Shown piece after piece: positions 52,390 through 62,240 of a stretch of DNA of 64,000 bases. Below the pieces are notes generated by a model. It was not told where the DNA came from. It searched no databases and worked only from the letters and a program-made list of their open reading frames with translations. The DNA is from Bolinopsis microptera (Eukaryota > Ctenophora > Tentaculata > Lobata > Bolinopsidae). Position 1 is the first letter of the stretch. Each line of letters begins with the position of its first letter. A program made the translations under genes and the position numbers. The stretch is taken from contig NC_087081.1 in NCBI RefSeq assembly GCF_026151205.1, positions 2,423,246 to 2,487,245 of the forward strand, in the 5' to 3' direction.

Positions 52390-53390
52390 CAAGGAGAGCT
52401 CTTCGCTCTAGAGGTAGGTCTTTATCAAACAAGGATTGTGGGACGAGCTTTTCAGTCAGGTCCATGTTTGCCTCTTCAGGACTGCCGTGGTGATGGCTGA
52501 TACTATGTCCACACTCTTGTACCTTTGAAGACTCTGTAACAAACGGGTGTCGGCGGAGGCTGTAGATTCAAGGAAAGGAGCGCTGAACCAAGCTCTCAAA
52601 TAAACGAAGACAACAAAGTGAGCCATCTTCTGCACGTTTCTCTTCTTCGTACAGTGAATTGGTATCTAGTGAAGAAAAGCCATCTTCATAATGTAGAATG
52701 TAGATGGACTTAGCCATCCATCTGGCATGGTGGTCAGCTCCAGGTCTTTGTATCTGGAAGACGTATCCTTTCTTCATATCTATGCTTTCTCTATGGATTA
52801 GTTTAGCAAGCTCTAGGAATTCCTTGTAATGTTCTGGGCTGGTTGTTGAGTTGACGGATGTGATTAATAAAGGATAGAATATCTCCTACGTCGTTCCTTT
52901 AGCGCGTAGGGATATCGGGAAGGACGATGTTCTGCAGATCGATTCCCAGGAGGTCTTCATGATCTTGAAGAGGGTTACTTCGAGTGATATTGTGTCACCG
53001 AACAGTTGCTTGGAGGCAGATCCTCTTACAAGCTCCGCCTCCAGGACGTGATGTCTGCAGGCCATCCAGAGGATCTGTCGATTGAGGACCTGCTGAAGAG
53101 AAGTACATGCTCTTTTGTGAACTCCAGTATTGGATGATGTCGTATCAAATCCAACGGCTATTATTTTATCTGCTAGGTCCGGTCGTCGAGAATCTTCTTC
53201 ACTTTGTCTGCTTCGTCCTAGTCCTTTTAGACTGGAGAGTAACTAGTCGTACAGATTGCGAGTATCTTGTTCTCCTCCTCTTGTACTAGGACCATAGCCA
53301 GTCTGTTTACTTTACTAAACCCTCCGAGGTCTGTTTTCGTCAAAATTTATCTGTCTGACATCAGAGGTAAAGTCTCTTTTTATCTTTGCT
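52390..53390 (-). pseudogene. decayed transposase-like gene (GFDTTSSNTG...CRHH family)
   Basis: On the minus strand, open stretches interrupted by frameshifts and stops read in order: LGGFSKVNRLAMVLVQEEENKILAI (near 53330-53250), LADKIIAVGFDTTSSNTGVHKRAC...GRQILWMACRHHVLEAEL-like sequence (53170-53040), FKIMKTSWESI, then after a TAG near 52893 SPEHYKEFLELAKLI and RPGADHHARWMAKSIYILHY. 'GFDTTSSNTG' followed by 'ACRHH' resembles the first catalytic Asp and the C-x-H helix of RNase-H-fold DDE transposases and related proteins common in invertebrates. I cannot name the family. It is clearly inactivated. Confidence 0.5.
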
Positions 53391-54249
53391 GCTTACTCTG
53401 ATCGGACTGTGACAACGTTCAGTGGACTTTGAGAGGGAAAACTGCTTCATATCCCCGTGTCTCCACTGAGCAGTGAGATGCAGTGTCTCCTCAAACCGTC
53501 ACTGAGGGAAAGAAAATAAGCTACTACGTGTGAAAATGAGGAGAAAATGTTCAACTTCTATCATGAAATTACCAAATTAACAAATCTGATTCATTTCTAA
53601 TCAAAGATGAATATGCAAGGCGGCTTTTAGTTTTAACAACCAGGGTTTAAGCCAGGAAGGATAGTTTTATTTTAAAATAATGTATACCTGATTTTTAGAG
53701 ATACAACTGCAGCCAAGACTGATATCAAGACGATTGAACTCCGCAAATTTCTGGCCAGAAATAGATCATCTTTCATTATTGTAGATCACCTCCTGAAAAA
53801 TAGGTGTGCGTTTAGAAATCTATTTAGAATTTATAAGCTAAGTCTTATAATATTCCAGTTACGTGGGATGAGTTGCATGGGTACAAATTGTCGGAAAAGT
53901 GATTGATTACGTAATATAAAGTGGTTATGTAATATACAAACAAACATAAACACAAATTCATGGGATAAGTGCGTGGCTGTATTAATTGACGTTGAATGAT
54001 CCATGTTACGTGTCATATGGAATGTGGTATCTTGAAAATTCCCAACACGTTTGGGATGTAAAATAAACTGTGTCCTTAACAGTGAACATTCTTTTTAAAT
54101 TTTTGACGGAAATTACCAGTAAGTGAAGAAAAAATAAAACATTGTAACCCAAATATCAACTACCGTCTTCAACCGGCGAAGTTTTCTTTCTCTTAGTAGG
54201 GGTGAGCGATTGAAGGGGTGATAGAGGTGGTAGCGTAACTAAGTCTAAA
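53391..54249. other. intergenic; one possible plus-strand exon
   Basis: A plus-strand frame near 53695-53900 (AAKTDIKTIELRKFLARNRS...) follows a CTGCAG acceptor-like site. No partner exon was found and it is unsupported. Confidence 0.25.
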
Positions 54250-54257
54250 GGGTCGAT

Positions 54258-55916
54258 CAGGAGGTGACCGGGACATGATTTTAGGCCTGACCGGGACCGG
54301 GACCGGGACCGGGATACAAAATGTGACTTGACCGGGACCGGGACCGGGACTGAGATTATCAATTTACCGTGACCGGGACCAATAATTTCTGGGATTTCTA
54401 TCTTACCGGGACCGGGACCGGGACCAACAATCCAATTTTACCGGGATGACCGGGATGACCGGGACCAAAACTGGTATTCTCATATTGAAAGCTGCAACTT
54501 TCATTTACATTATAATTGAACAATTTGAATAAGTAATAACTAGAATATTAAATTAGAAAAAACTTTTAAAAAACCGTCAATATGGGGCATGGGCCTAATG
54601 TACTACACCAATAATGTTCATGTACTGATTACTCAAGTTCACCCTCATTCCTCATTCCTCAATCAATGATCCCTCAAATTATTCAACAGTTTCATTCTCC
54701 AATTCCAATTGACAATTGGGCGTAGCCCGAGTTGAAAACTTGATGTTAGTTTGCACTTATGAGTTATGTAACGATATTAGTTACCTAAACTTGTTTAGCA
54801 ATTTTAAACATTGTGTTATTTTGCTCAGAAGTTGTTTAAAGATGAAATTCACAATGAATGAAAGTAAAAACTTAAAATCACAGTGAATGAAATTATGTGA
54901 AAGATCCCGGTCAAAATCCCGGCAAATTTGAGTGATTGACCGGGACCGGGACCGGGACCGGGACCAAGAATCCTGAATTAACCGGGACGGGACCGGGACC
55001 GGGATCATAAATCAGCATTTGACCGGGACCGGGGGGGGGGGGGGGGGGGGGGGGGGTGATGCAACGTCAATTAATGTCAATTAATGTCAATTAATGTCAA
55101 TTAATGTCAATGTCAGTTTTGCAAAATTTTGGAATACTGACATTAATTGACACGATATTTTTCGACCAGAGATTATGTAGTTCTACCATATTTTTAGCAC
55201 TTTAGAACGTTTATATCATCAATTTATTCACTACTTTCACATATGGAAATGTGAAATGTGAAAAATTCAGATCATTAAACAATAAAACTAAAATAAAACG
55301 GTTTTCCGAAATTTAATTTTCTTAAATGGGCGTGGCCATCCAAGGGCGTGGTTCTCAACATCATCAGAACTTAAAACCCACATTAAACGAAATGCCTTCA
55401 TGACATTTATATTTGAATAACGAATCTTAAACAGCTAACATTACTCCTTCATGCTAAAAAAGCCGATTCTAGATATTTTACCTGTATAAGAAACCAATAA
55501 AATATGGGCGTGGCCGGTGGGGACCGAAGATGGAAGAGTTGGAAGCTAAATTTTTTTTGGTGGTCTTTGAACCTCAGGATCAACAGATAAGAACATAATC
55601 ATAATTATTCAAGGACATTTTGTTTTTTTTTTAACCGGTCTAACTTACATAGACGTGAATATCTATCGAATAATGATAATCTCAAATTTCAAGACAAATT
55701 AATGTCAATTAATGTCAATTAATGTCAATTAATGTCAATTAATGTCAATGTCAATTTGGGGTTTTTATGGAATACTGACATTAATTGACGTTGCATCACC
55801 CCCAGACCGGGACCGCGACCGGGATGAAAAATGTGACTTGACCCGGTTGACCGGGACCGGGACCGGGATAGCTCAAAATTGCCAATCCCGGTACCGGGAT
55901 TCCCGGTCACCTCCTG
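54258..55916. mobile_element. non-autonomous hAT element with perfect 8-bp TSD, itself hosting a nested insertion
   Basis: Ends CAGGAGGTGACCGGGA at 54258 and its complement ending at 55916. The target duplication GGGTCGAT occurs at 54250-54257 and 55917-55924. It is full of ACCGGGACCGGG runs near both ends, like the element at 28975-29418, so the two are related. 776 bp of it is the nested element at 55030-55805. No transposase. Confidence 0.9.
55030..55805. mobile_element. poly-G-ended non-autonomous DNA transposon nested in the 54258-55916 element
   Basis: 776 bp, with ACCGGGAC at 55022-55029 and 55806-55813 as an apparent 8-bp duplication (the target is itself ACCGGG-repetitive). The left end is C, 26 G, then TGATGCAACGTCAATTAATG; the right end complemented is CTGGGGGTGATGCAACGTC. 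Thus the left G run has grown from about 5. Each end carries a (GTCAATTAAT)n block followed by TGGAATACTGACATTAATTGAC in the same orientation (55066-55155 and 55695-55792). No ORF. Confidence 0.8.
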
Positions 55917-56001
55917 GGGTCGATCACTTTACCGTCTGTACGCGACAATTCACGTAACGTACTTAAATAATAGTTATTGACACGGTATTGTGTCGAATGA
56001 T

Positions 56002-56170
56002 TTAGGGACAGTTCACATATTACGTAATTAGGTTATCACTATTGGCCAATTCTTACACCTCCCCACCCCCACTACGTTATCAATTTTACAGATAGTATAG
56101 CTATTGTTATGTGTCATAATAACACTAGCGTAATCTAAATCATTTGATGATTTGAAACCCCCGCCCTGCC
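56002..56170. mobile_element. right-truncated copy of the 50452 MITE family
   Basis: TTAGGGACAGTTCACATATT-ACGTAAT, a pyrimidine/C-rich stretch, TTTTACAGATAGTATAGCTATT and ACACTAGCGTAATC align by eye with the MITE at 50452-50626. The right TIR is replaced after GGCTGAT. The left border of the 3-kb tandem duplication falls inside it. Confidence 0.65.
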
Positions 56171-57135
56171 CCATCGGCTGATCGGCACGCCCGAGAGCGC
56201 GGTAAAATATAGAAATATATGCTGAAGTGAGTGTGGTTTATATAAAACTTTCGGATACATTTTATGAATGAATTTGTGCGTGACTATAAAATTATGGCAT
56301 GACTAGAGCCGCGCACACGTGCCAGCTACCACACATTTGAAACTTATTCTTACAATAACACTAATTACAGTGGAATGTGTAATGTCAAATGGGAGCGGTG
56401 TGAACAGAGCTGAGTGTAGCCGTGTGTACGGAGGAGCTGTATTAAGTGTCATCTAAGAAGATAATATGCCATTATTCCGTTTTATTAATATTACAGTATT
56501 TGGCGACTGGCTGGCCGATGGTGCTGTGTATCTTTTGGAAGGACAATACAAGGTCAGCAATATAAAGTATATCCCCGGGTCAAAATCGGAAAAAATTAGA
56601 ATATTTATATTCTTCGTTAAGATTTACATGATGAACTATATTTTTCGCTTAGATTCGCAAGATAAGCCTGTTTTAGGACTAGTACATGGATTTACATCCA
56701 AATTGGTCAAAAATTGGCTGAGTTATGAGCTTTAAAAAATATGCCCACATTTGGGCATACGATTTTGCCCAAATTTGCTTTTGCCTAAATTCGATCAAAC
56801 TTCAATATTTTTTAATGAGACTAACTCTATGTGAAAGATATACCTCAGTGTTTGTTGAATATAGTGATTACTAAGTAAAAAGACCTCTATGAAAAAAATT
56901 GGGAAAATTGCACATAATATTATCTCGGTTCGGAATACTAGCCAAAATTATGACTTTATTAAAATTGAAATAACTCTATCAGTTTTCAATATTTTTGCAA
57001 GAACTTTTTGGAATCGATTAAGAATTGCATTTCAAGCTTATTGTGCCGGCAAAAATTGTTGATGTAGGCCTCCAAGGAGATATCCGGGTCAAAATCGGAA
57101 AAAATCCTATATTTTAATATACTTTAATATGGTTG

Positions 57136-57157
57136 CCCCCCCCCCCCCCCCCCCCCC
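57136..57157. repeat. poly-C tract, copy 1 (22 C; 17 C in copy 2)
   Basis: GGTTG followed by 22 C and AATGTTTGAG. The only length polymorphism between the two duplicated copies. Confidence 0.95.
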
Positions 57158-57532
57158 AATGTTTGAGTGACACACTAACTATGCAGTTTTACCTGTTTAG
57201 AGGGGTTTTCAAAGAAAGTTTTAGTTCCCAAAGTCCGTCTCAAATACCAAAAGCAAAACTACCAGTACCATTAGCTTTAAACCTGGGATATCACTAATTT
57301 TACAAATAATAACATAATATCGAGTATGGAGGCCGGAGGGGTTAGAGGATGGTATTAAACTAAAAGTATAACAGCTAGGCTGTAATAATATCCAAGATTG
57401 TCAGAAAATATCGTCTAATCAAGCCAGAAAAGTTTGGTAACTTATCGACTATCGAGTAATCGCACGTACGACAGGTTTCTCGTTTATCTCACCAAAAACT
57501 TCAGCAGCTTTTTTTCTCATCGTCAGATTCAC

Positions 57533-57995
57533 TTATTCCATACGTAATGACCCTCCTGCTTCTATATCGTCCTCTTCAGCTTCTGTCTTTACTGCTCTCT
57601 CCGCGGCCATCTGTAAATGGGGGGTTGTAAAAAGATAAAAAATGTAGTATACAGTTTTCAGCCAATCAGAAGACAGAATGAATCAAACGGTTTTTCTTTC
57701 CAAACTGATCGCTTGTTCAGGTTAGACGATACGAAATTTCAGTGGCCTTTTACTCCCAAGTTATAGACATATTTCATTAAAAACACTGTTTGTGGCTCTC
57801 GCAAGCTGATCTGTAAATTTTATAGCAAACTTAATATTGTGATAGTGAATATTTTACCTTGAGCGGGCCCGTCACAGTTGACAAAAAGAAGTATCTCGAC
57901 CGGTGACCGACAACTAGGAACCTCTCATTTCGGCCTCCCACAGGTATCACATCACATGGCCCAATCAGTGACGTATCATTTGTGATGTGATCCAT
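57533..57995 (-). CDS. two-exon 71-residue protein of unknown function, copy 1
   Basis: Exon 1 57995-57858 (46 codons) and exon 2 57610-57533 (25 codons and TAA) join in phase 0. Donor CTCAAG|GTAAAA; the acceptor CCCCCCATTTACAG follows a long pyrimidine tract. An in-frame TAG precedes ATG 57995. The protein begins MDHITNDTSLIGPCDVIPVG, continues NERFLVVGHRSRYFFLSTV and ends with an acidic tail, KTEAEEDDIEAGG. There is no signal peptide and no family I recognise. It is transcribed away from the FLYWCH gene, whose start is 330 bp off, so the two probably share a promoter region. Part of exon 1 (encoding ERFLVVG) is one arm of an inverted repeat around the FLYWCH gene. The structure is predicted from splice signals only. 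Confidence 0.5.
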
Positions 57996-58324
57996 ATTAT
58001 AACCATCCTAACAGCCGGACAACCAAGAACCTGGGTAGGGTTTACATGTCAGTTCAGTAAGTAGCTGTGTATTATGAAGTATATTAAGAAGTGTTTGAGC
58101 TCTCGGTATGTGTTCACATTACGGACGTGAGCCGGGTCCGAACGATGTGAGCCGGGTCCGAAAGGGGCTGGTTCTCGTATCCAAGGATGTGAGCCGAGCA
58201 TGCAATGGGAGTGATACGAGACATAAAATCACAAGTGCGGGAGTTGATCAGCTGTTAATATACAACCGCACTTCTGGTATATATACTGAAACGTGAACAT
58301 GAAGAGTATCGGTTTCAATTCAAC
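57996..58324. promoter_or_regulatory. divergent intergenic region between the 71-residue gene and the FLYWCH gene, copy 1
   Basis: 330 bp between two start codons. It contains three GAYGTGAGCCGGGTCCGAA-type repeats (58126, 58145 and, degenerate, 58185), the inverted-motif variant at 58015, and a TATATATAC box at 58279-58286 placed about 40 bp before the FLYWCH ATG. Use as a bidirectional promoter is inferred. Confidence 0.45.
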
Positions 58325-58831
58325 ATGCCTGCTTTCTCCAAATTCATCGAAGGACAGAGAGGATCTCAACAGCTGGTGGACACGGACGGTTACATCTACT
58401 CCAGAAAGAAGGCTAAAGATACAGCCATCCACTCTGCTTGGCGATGCCGGAAGCACAACCCTCCTACCAAGTGTCCCAATCATGCCTACCTCAACCTGTC
58501 AGATAACGCTTTATCCCTTGGCTCCAAACTCCACAACCACCCTGCTGACAACATTGCACCACAGAAGCGTGAAGTCCTCTCCTCACTGAAGCGGAAAGCT
58601 GCTGAACAGCCCTTGTCGGTGACCCAGAACCTCCTCTCTGAAGTCCTAGCAGATTCAACTGATTCGATCGACTGGGTGTTGGAAAAAACCCCTTCTAAGA
58701 AAAGGATTAGAAGGAAAACTTCCAATGACCAGTTGTTCCAGATCTGTTACAAATACTCTGATTGCTCTAGCAAGGTTGACTATCTGTTTGAGATTGCCAA
58801 ATACTTTGGCCATGAGATTGATATTGAGTAA
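58325..58831 (+). CDS. FLYWCH-type zinc-finger protein, copy 1
   Basis: 168 residues, single exon. The N-terminal half is one FLYWCH finger: GSQQLVDTDGYIYSRKK, SAWRCR, CPNHAYL, KLHNHP, with ligands Cys41, Cys50, His70 and His72. FLYWCH fingers bind DNA and are related to the zinc-binding module of Mutator-like transposases. The C-terminal half has a basic nuclear-localisation-like stretch (SKKRIRRK, about 121-128) and no domain I recognise. ATG 58325 follows a TATA box at 58279; an out-of-frame ATG at 58299 lies where transcription would start or just upstream. No AATAAA is evident downstream. It may be a domesticated transposon-derived DNA-binding protein or part of a mobile element bounded by the TTCCTAGTTGTC repeats. 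Confidence 0.75.
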   Translation: MPAFSKFIEGQRGSQQLVDTDGYIYSRKKAKDTAIHSAWRCRKHNPPTKCPNHAYLNLSDNALSLGSKLHNHPADNIAPQKREVLSSLKRKAAEQPLSVTQNLLSEVLADSTDSIDWVLEKTPSKKRIRRKTSNDQLFQICYKYSDCSSKVDYLFEIAKYFGHEIDIE

Positions 58832-60587
58832 TGTATTCTGTATGTAATTATTATGTTGGGTTTGAACTATCATTATCTTGAAAAAAATCTTTGTCTTAAT
58901 TAATGAGTGCAGAAATATATACAGCACAGCTGTGAAATCGGTGGACACCTGAAAGTTTAAAGTATCTCCAGAGGTTCCTAGTTGTCGGGGATATGTCATG
59001 ATTGGTTCCTAGTTGTCGGAACTGATTGGATTTCCCAAGCTTGCATGTTAATTAGTTAACTAGGTAAAATTGAAAGGTTCCTAGTTGTCCGTCAGCCATC
59101 TCGACGAGGGAGCTGGGAGAGATAGAACTTAGCTAAAATGATAGGGAAAGGGTTAAACAAAGTTTTGAAAACATTAAAAACGAAATAGCGTAATCTAAAT
59201 CATTTGATGATTTGAAACCCCCGCCCTGCCCCATCGGCTGATCGGCACGCCCGAGAGCGCGGTAAAATATAGAAATATATGCTGAAGTGAGTGTGGTTTA
59301 TATAAAACTTTCGGATACATTTTATGAATGAATTTGTGCGTGACTATAAAATTATGGCATGACTAGAGCCGCGCACACGTGCCAGTTACCACACATTTGA
59401 AACTTATTCTTACAATAACACTAATTACAGTGGAATGTGTAATGTCAAATGGGAGCGGTGTGAACAGAGCTGAGTGTAGCCGTGTGTACGGAGGAGCTGT
59501 ATTAAGTGTCATCTAAGAAGATAATATGCCATTATTCCGTTTTATTAATATTACAGTATTTGGCGACTGGCTGGCCGATGGTGCTGTGTATCTTTTGGAA
59601 GGACAATACAAGGTCAGCAATATAAAGTATATCCCCGGGTCAAAATCGGAAAAAATTAGAATATTTATATTCTTCGTTAAGATTTACATGATGAACTATA
59701 TTTTTCGCTTAGATTCGCAAGATAAGCCTGTTTTAGGACTAGTACATGGATTTACATCCAAATTGGTCAAAAATTGGCTGAGTTATGAGCTTTAAAAAAT
59801 ATGCCCACATTTGGGCATACGATTTTGCCCAAATTTGCTTTTGCCTAAATTCGATCAAACTTCAATATTTTTTAATGAGACTAACTCTATGTGAAAGATA
59901 TACCTCAGTGTTTGTTGAATATAGTGATTACTAAGTAAAAAGACCTCTATGAAAAAAATTGGGAAAATTGCACATAATATTATCTCGGTTCGGAATACTA
60001 GCCAAAATTATGACTTTATTAAAATTGAAATAACTCTATCAGTTTTCAATATTTTTGCAAGAACTTTTTGGAATCGATTAAGAATTGCATTTCAAGCTTA
60101 TTGTGCCGGCAAAAATTGTTGATGTAGGCCTCCAAGGAGATATCCGGGTCAAAATCGGAAAAAATCCTATATTTTAATATACTTTAATATGGTTGCCCCC
60201 CCCCCCCCCCCCAATGTTTGAGTGACACACTAACTATGCAGTTTTACCTGTTTAGAGGGGTTTTCAAAGAAAGTTTTAGTTCCCAAAGTCCGTCTCAAAT
60301 ACCAAAAGCAAAACTACCAGTACCATTAGCTTTAAACCTGGGATATCACTAATTTTACAAATAATAACATAATATCGAGTATGGAGGCCGGAGGGGTTAG
60401 AGGATGGTATTAAACTAAAAGTATAACAGCTAGGCTGTAATAATATCCAAGATTGTCAGAAAATATCGTCTAATCAAGCCAGAAAAGTTTGGTAACTTAT
60501 CGACTATCGAGTAATCGCACGTACGACAGGTTTCTCGTTTATCTCACCAAAAACTTCAGCAGCTTTTTTTCTCATCGTCAGATTCAC

Positions 60588-61050
60588 TTATTCCATACGT
60601 AATGACCCTCCTGCTTCTATATCGTCCTCTTCAGCTTCTGTCTTTACTGCTCTCTCCGCGGCCATCTGTAAATGGGGGGTTGTAAAAAGATAAAAAATGT
60701 AGTATACAGTTTTCAGCCAATCAGAAGACAGAATGAATCAAACGGTTTTTCTTTCCAAACTGATCGCTTGTTCAGGTTAGACGATACGAAATTTCAGTGG
60801 CCTTTTACTCCCAAGTTATAGACATATTTCATTAAAAACACTGTTTGTGGCTCTCGCAAGCTGATCTGTAAATTTTATAGCAAACTTAATATTGTGATAG
60901 TGAATATTTTACCTTGAGCGGGCCCGTCACAGTTGACAAAAAGAAGTATCTCGACCGGTGACCGACAACTAGGAACCTCTCATTTCGGCCTCCCACAGGT
61001 ATCACATCACATGGCCCAATCAGTGACGTATCATTTGTGATGTGATCCAT
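60588..61050 (-). CDS. two-exon 71-residue protein of unknown function, copy 2
   Basis: Exons 61050-60913 and 60665-60588, identical to copy 1 as far as I can see, with the same splice sites and stop. If both copies are real they are paralogues too young to have diverged. Function unknown, as for copy 1. Confidence 0.5.
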
Positions 61051-61379
61051 ATTATAACCATCCTAACAGCCGGACAACCAAGAACCTGGGTAGGGTTTAC
61101 ATGTCAGTTCAGTAAGTAGCTGTGTATTATGAAGTATATTAAGAAGTGTTTGAGCTCTCGGTATGTGTTCACATTACGGACGTGAGCCGGGTCCGAACGA
61201 TGTGAGCCGGGTCCGAAAGGGGCTGGTTCTCGTATCCAAGGATGTGAGCCGAGCATGCAATGGGAGTGATACGAGACATAAAATCACAAGTGCGGGAGTT
61301 GATCAGCTGTTAATATACAACCGCACTTCTGGTATATATACTGAAACGTGAACATGAAGAGTATCGGTTTCAATTCAAC
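61051..61379. promoter_or_regulatory. divergent intergenic region, copy 2
   Basis: Identical to the region at 57996-58324: GTGAGCCGGGTCCGAA repeats and a TATATATAC box near 61334. Confidence 0.45.
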
Positions 61380-61886
61380 ATGCCTGCTTTCTCCAAATTC
61401 ATCGAAGGACAGAGAGGATCTCAACAGCTGGTGGACACGGACGGTTACATCTACTCCAGAAAGAAGGCTAAAGATACAGCCATCCACTCTGCTTGGCGAT
61501 GCCGGAAGCACAACCCTCCTACCAAGTGTCCCAATCATGCCTACCTCAACCTGTCAGATAACGCTTTATCCCTTGGCTCCAAACTCCACAACCACCCTGC
61601 TGACAACATTGCACCACAGAAGCGTGAAGTCCTCTCCTCACTGAAGCGGAAAGCTGCTGAACAGCCCTTGTCGGTGACCCAGAACCTCCTCTCTGAAGTC
61701 CTAGCAGATTCAACTGATTCGATCGACTGGGTGTTGGAAAAAACCCCTTCTAAGAAAAGGATTAGAAGGAAAACTTCCAATGACCAGTTGTTCCAGATCT
61801 GTTACAAATACTCTGATTGCTCTAGCAAGGTTGACTATCTGTTTGAGATTGCCAAATACTTTGGCCATGAGATTGATATTGAGTAA
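61380..61886 (+). CDS. FLYWCH-type zinc-finger protein, copy 2
   Basis: 168 residues, identical to the protein at 58325-58831, including the CCHH ligands and the basic stretch. Both reading frames are intact, so no copy has decayed since the duplication. Confidence 0.75.
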   Translation: MPAFSKFIEGQRGSQQLVDTDGYIYSRKKAKDTAIHSAWRCRKHNPPTKCPNHAYLNLSDNALSLGSKLHNHPADNIAPQKREVLSSLKRKAAEQPLSVTQNLLSEVLADSTDSIDWVLEKTPSKKRIRRKTSNDQLFQICYKYSDCSSKVDYLFEIAKYFGHEIDIE

Positions 61887-62240
61887 TGTATTCTGTATGT
61901 AATTATTATGTTGGGTTTGAACTATCATTATCTTGAAAAAAATCTTTGTCTTAATTAATGAGTGCAGAAATATATACAGCACAGCTGTGAAATCGGTGGA
62001 CACCTGAAAGTTTAAAGTATCTCCAGAGGTTCCTAGTTGTCGGGGATATGTCATGATTGGTTCCTAGTTGTCGGAACTGATTGGATTTCCCAAGCTTGCA
62101 TGTTAATTAGTTAACTAGGTAAAATTGAAAGGTTCCTAGTTGTCCGTCAGCCATCTCGACGAGGGAGCTGGGAGAGATAGAACTTAGCTAAAATGATAGG
62201 GAAAGGGTTAAACAAAGTTTTGAAAACATTAAAAACGAAA

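Larger units (their letters stand above)
57907..59091. repeat. inverted and direct copies of a TTCCTAGTTGTC motif around the FLYWCH gene, copy 1
   Basis: CCGACAACTAGGAACCTCT at 57907-57925 is perfectly complemented at 58970-58988 (19 bp). Further copies: GGTTCCTAGTTGTCGG at 59004-59019, GGTTCCTAGTTGTCCG at 59076-59091, and the variant CCGGACAACCAAGAACC at 58015-58031. These could be transposon termini or protein-binding sites. No flanking target duplication was found. The same set is present in copy 2 (+3055). Confidence 0.8.
60962..62146. repeat. inverted and direct copies of the TTCCTAGTTGTC motif, copy 2
   Basis: Same motif set as around the first FLYWCH gene, shifted by 3055 bp (19-bp pair at 60962-60980 and 62025-62043). 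Confidence 0.8.
56126..62240. repeat. 3.06-kb head-to-tail tandem duplication
   Basis: Copy 1 is 56126-59185 (3060 bp), copy 2 is 59186-62240 (3055 bp). The only differences I see are C/T at 56336/59396 and the C run at 57136-57157 (22 C) versus 60196-60212 (17 C). The junction shares only TA. The duplication is very recent, or it is an assembly duplication. Confidence 0.95.

Noticed and set aside
56466-56735. 89-codon plus-strand frame in each copy of the 3-kb duplication
   Set aside because: Ile/Phe/Lys-rich translation typical of AT-rich non-coding DNA and overlapping a GGGTCAAAATCGGAAAAA repeat. Its doubling simply reflects the duplication.
58293-58589. 98-codon frame overlapping the FLYWCH ORF
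   Set aside because: Out-of-frame shadow. The other frame carries the FLYWCH ligands and the longer continuous protein.
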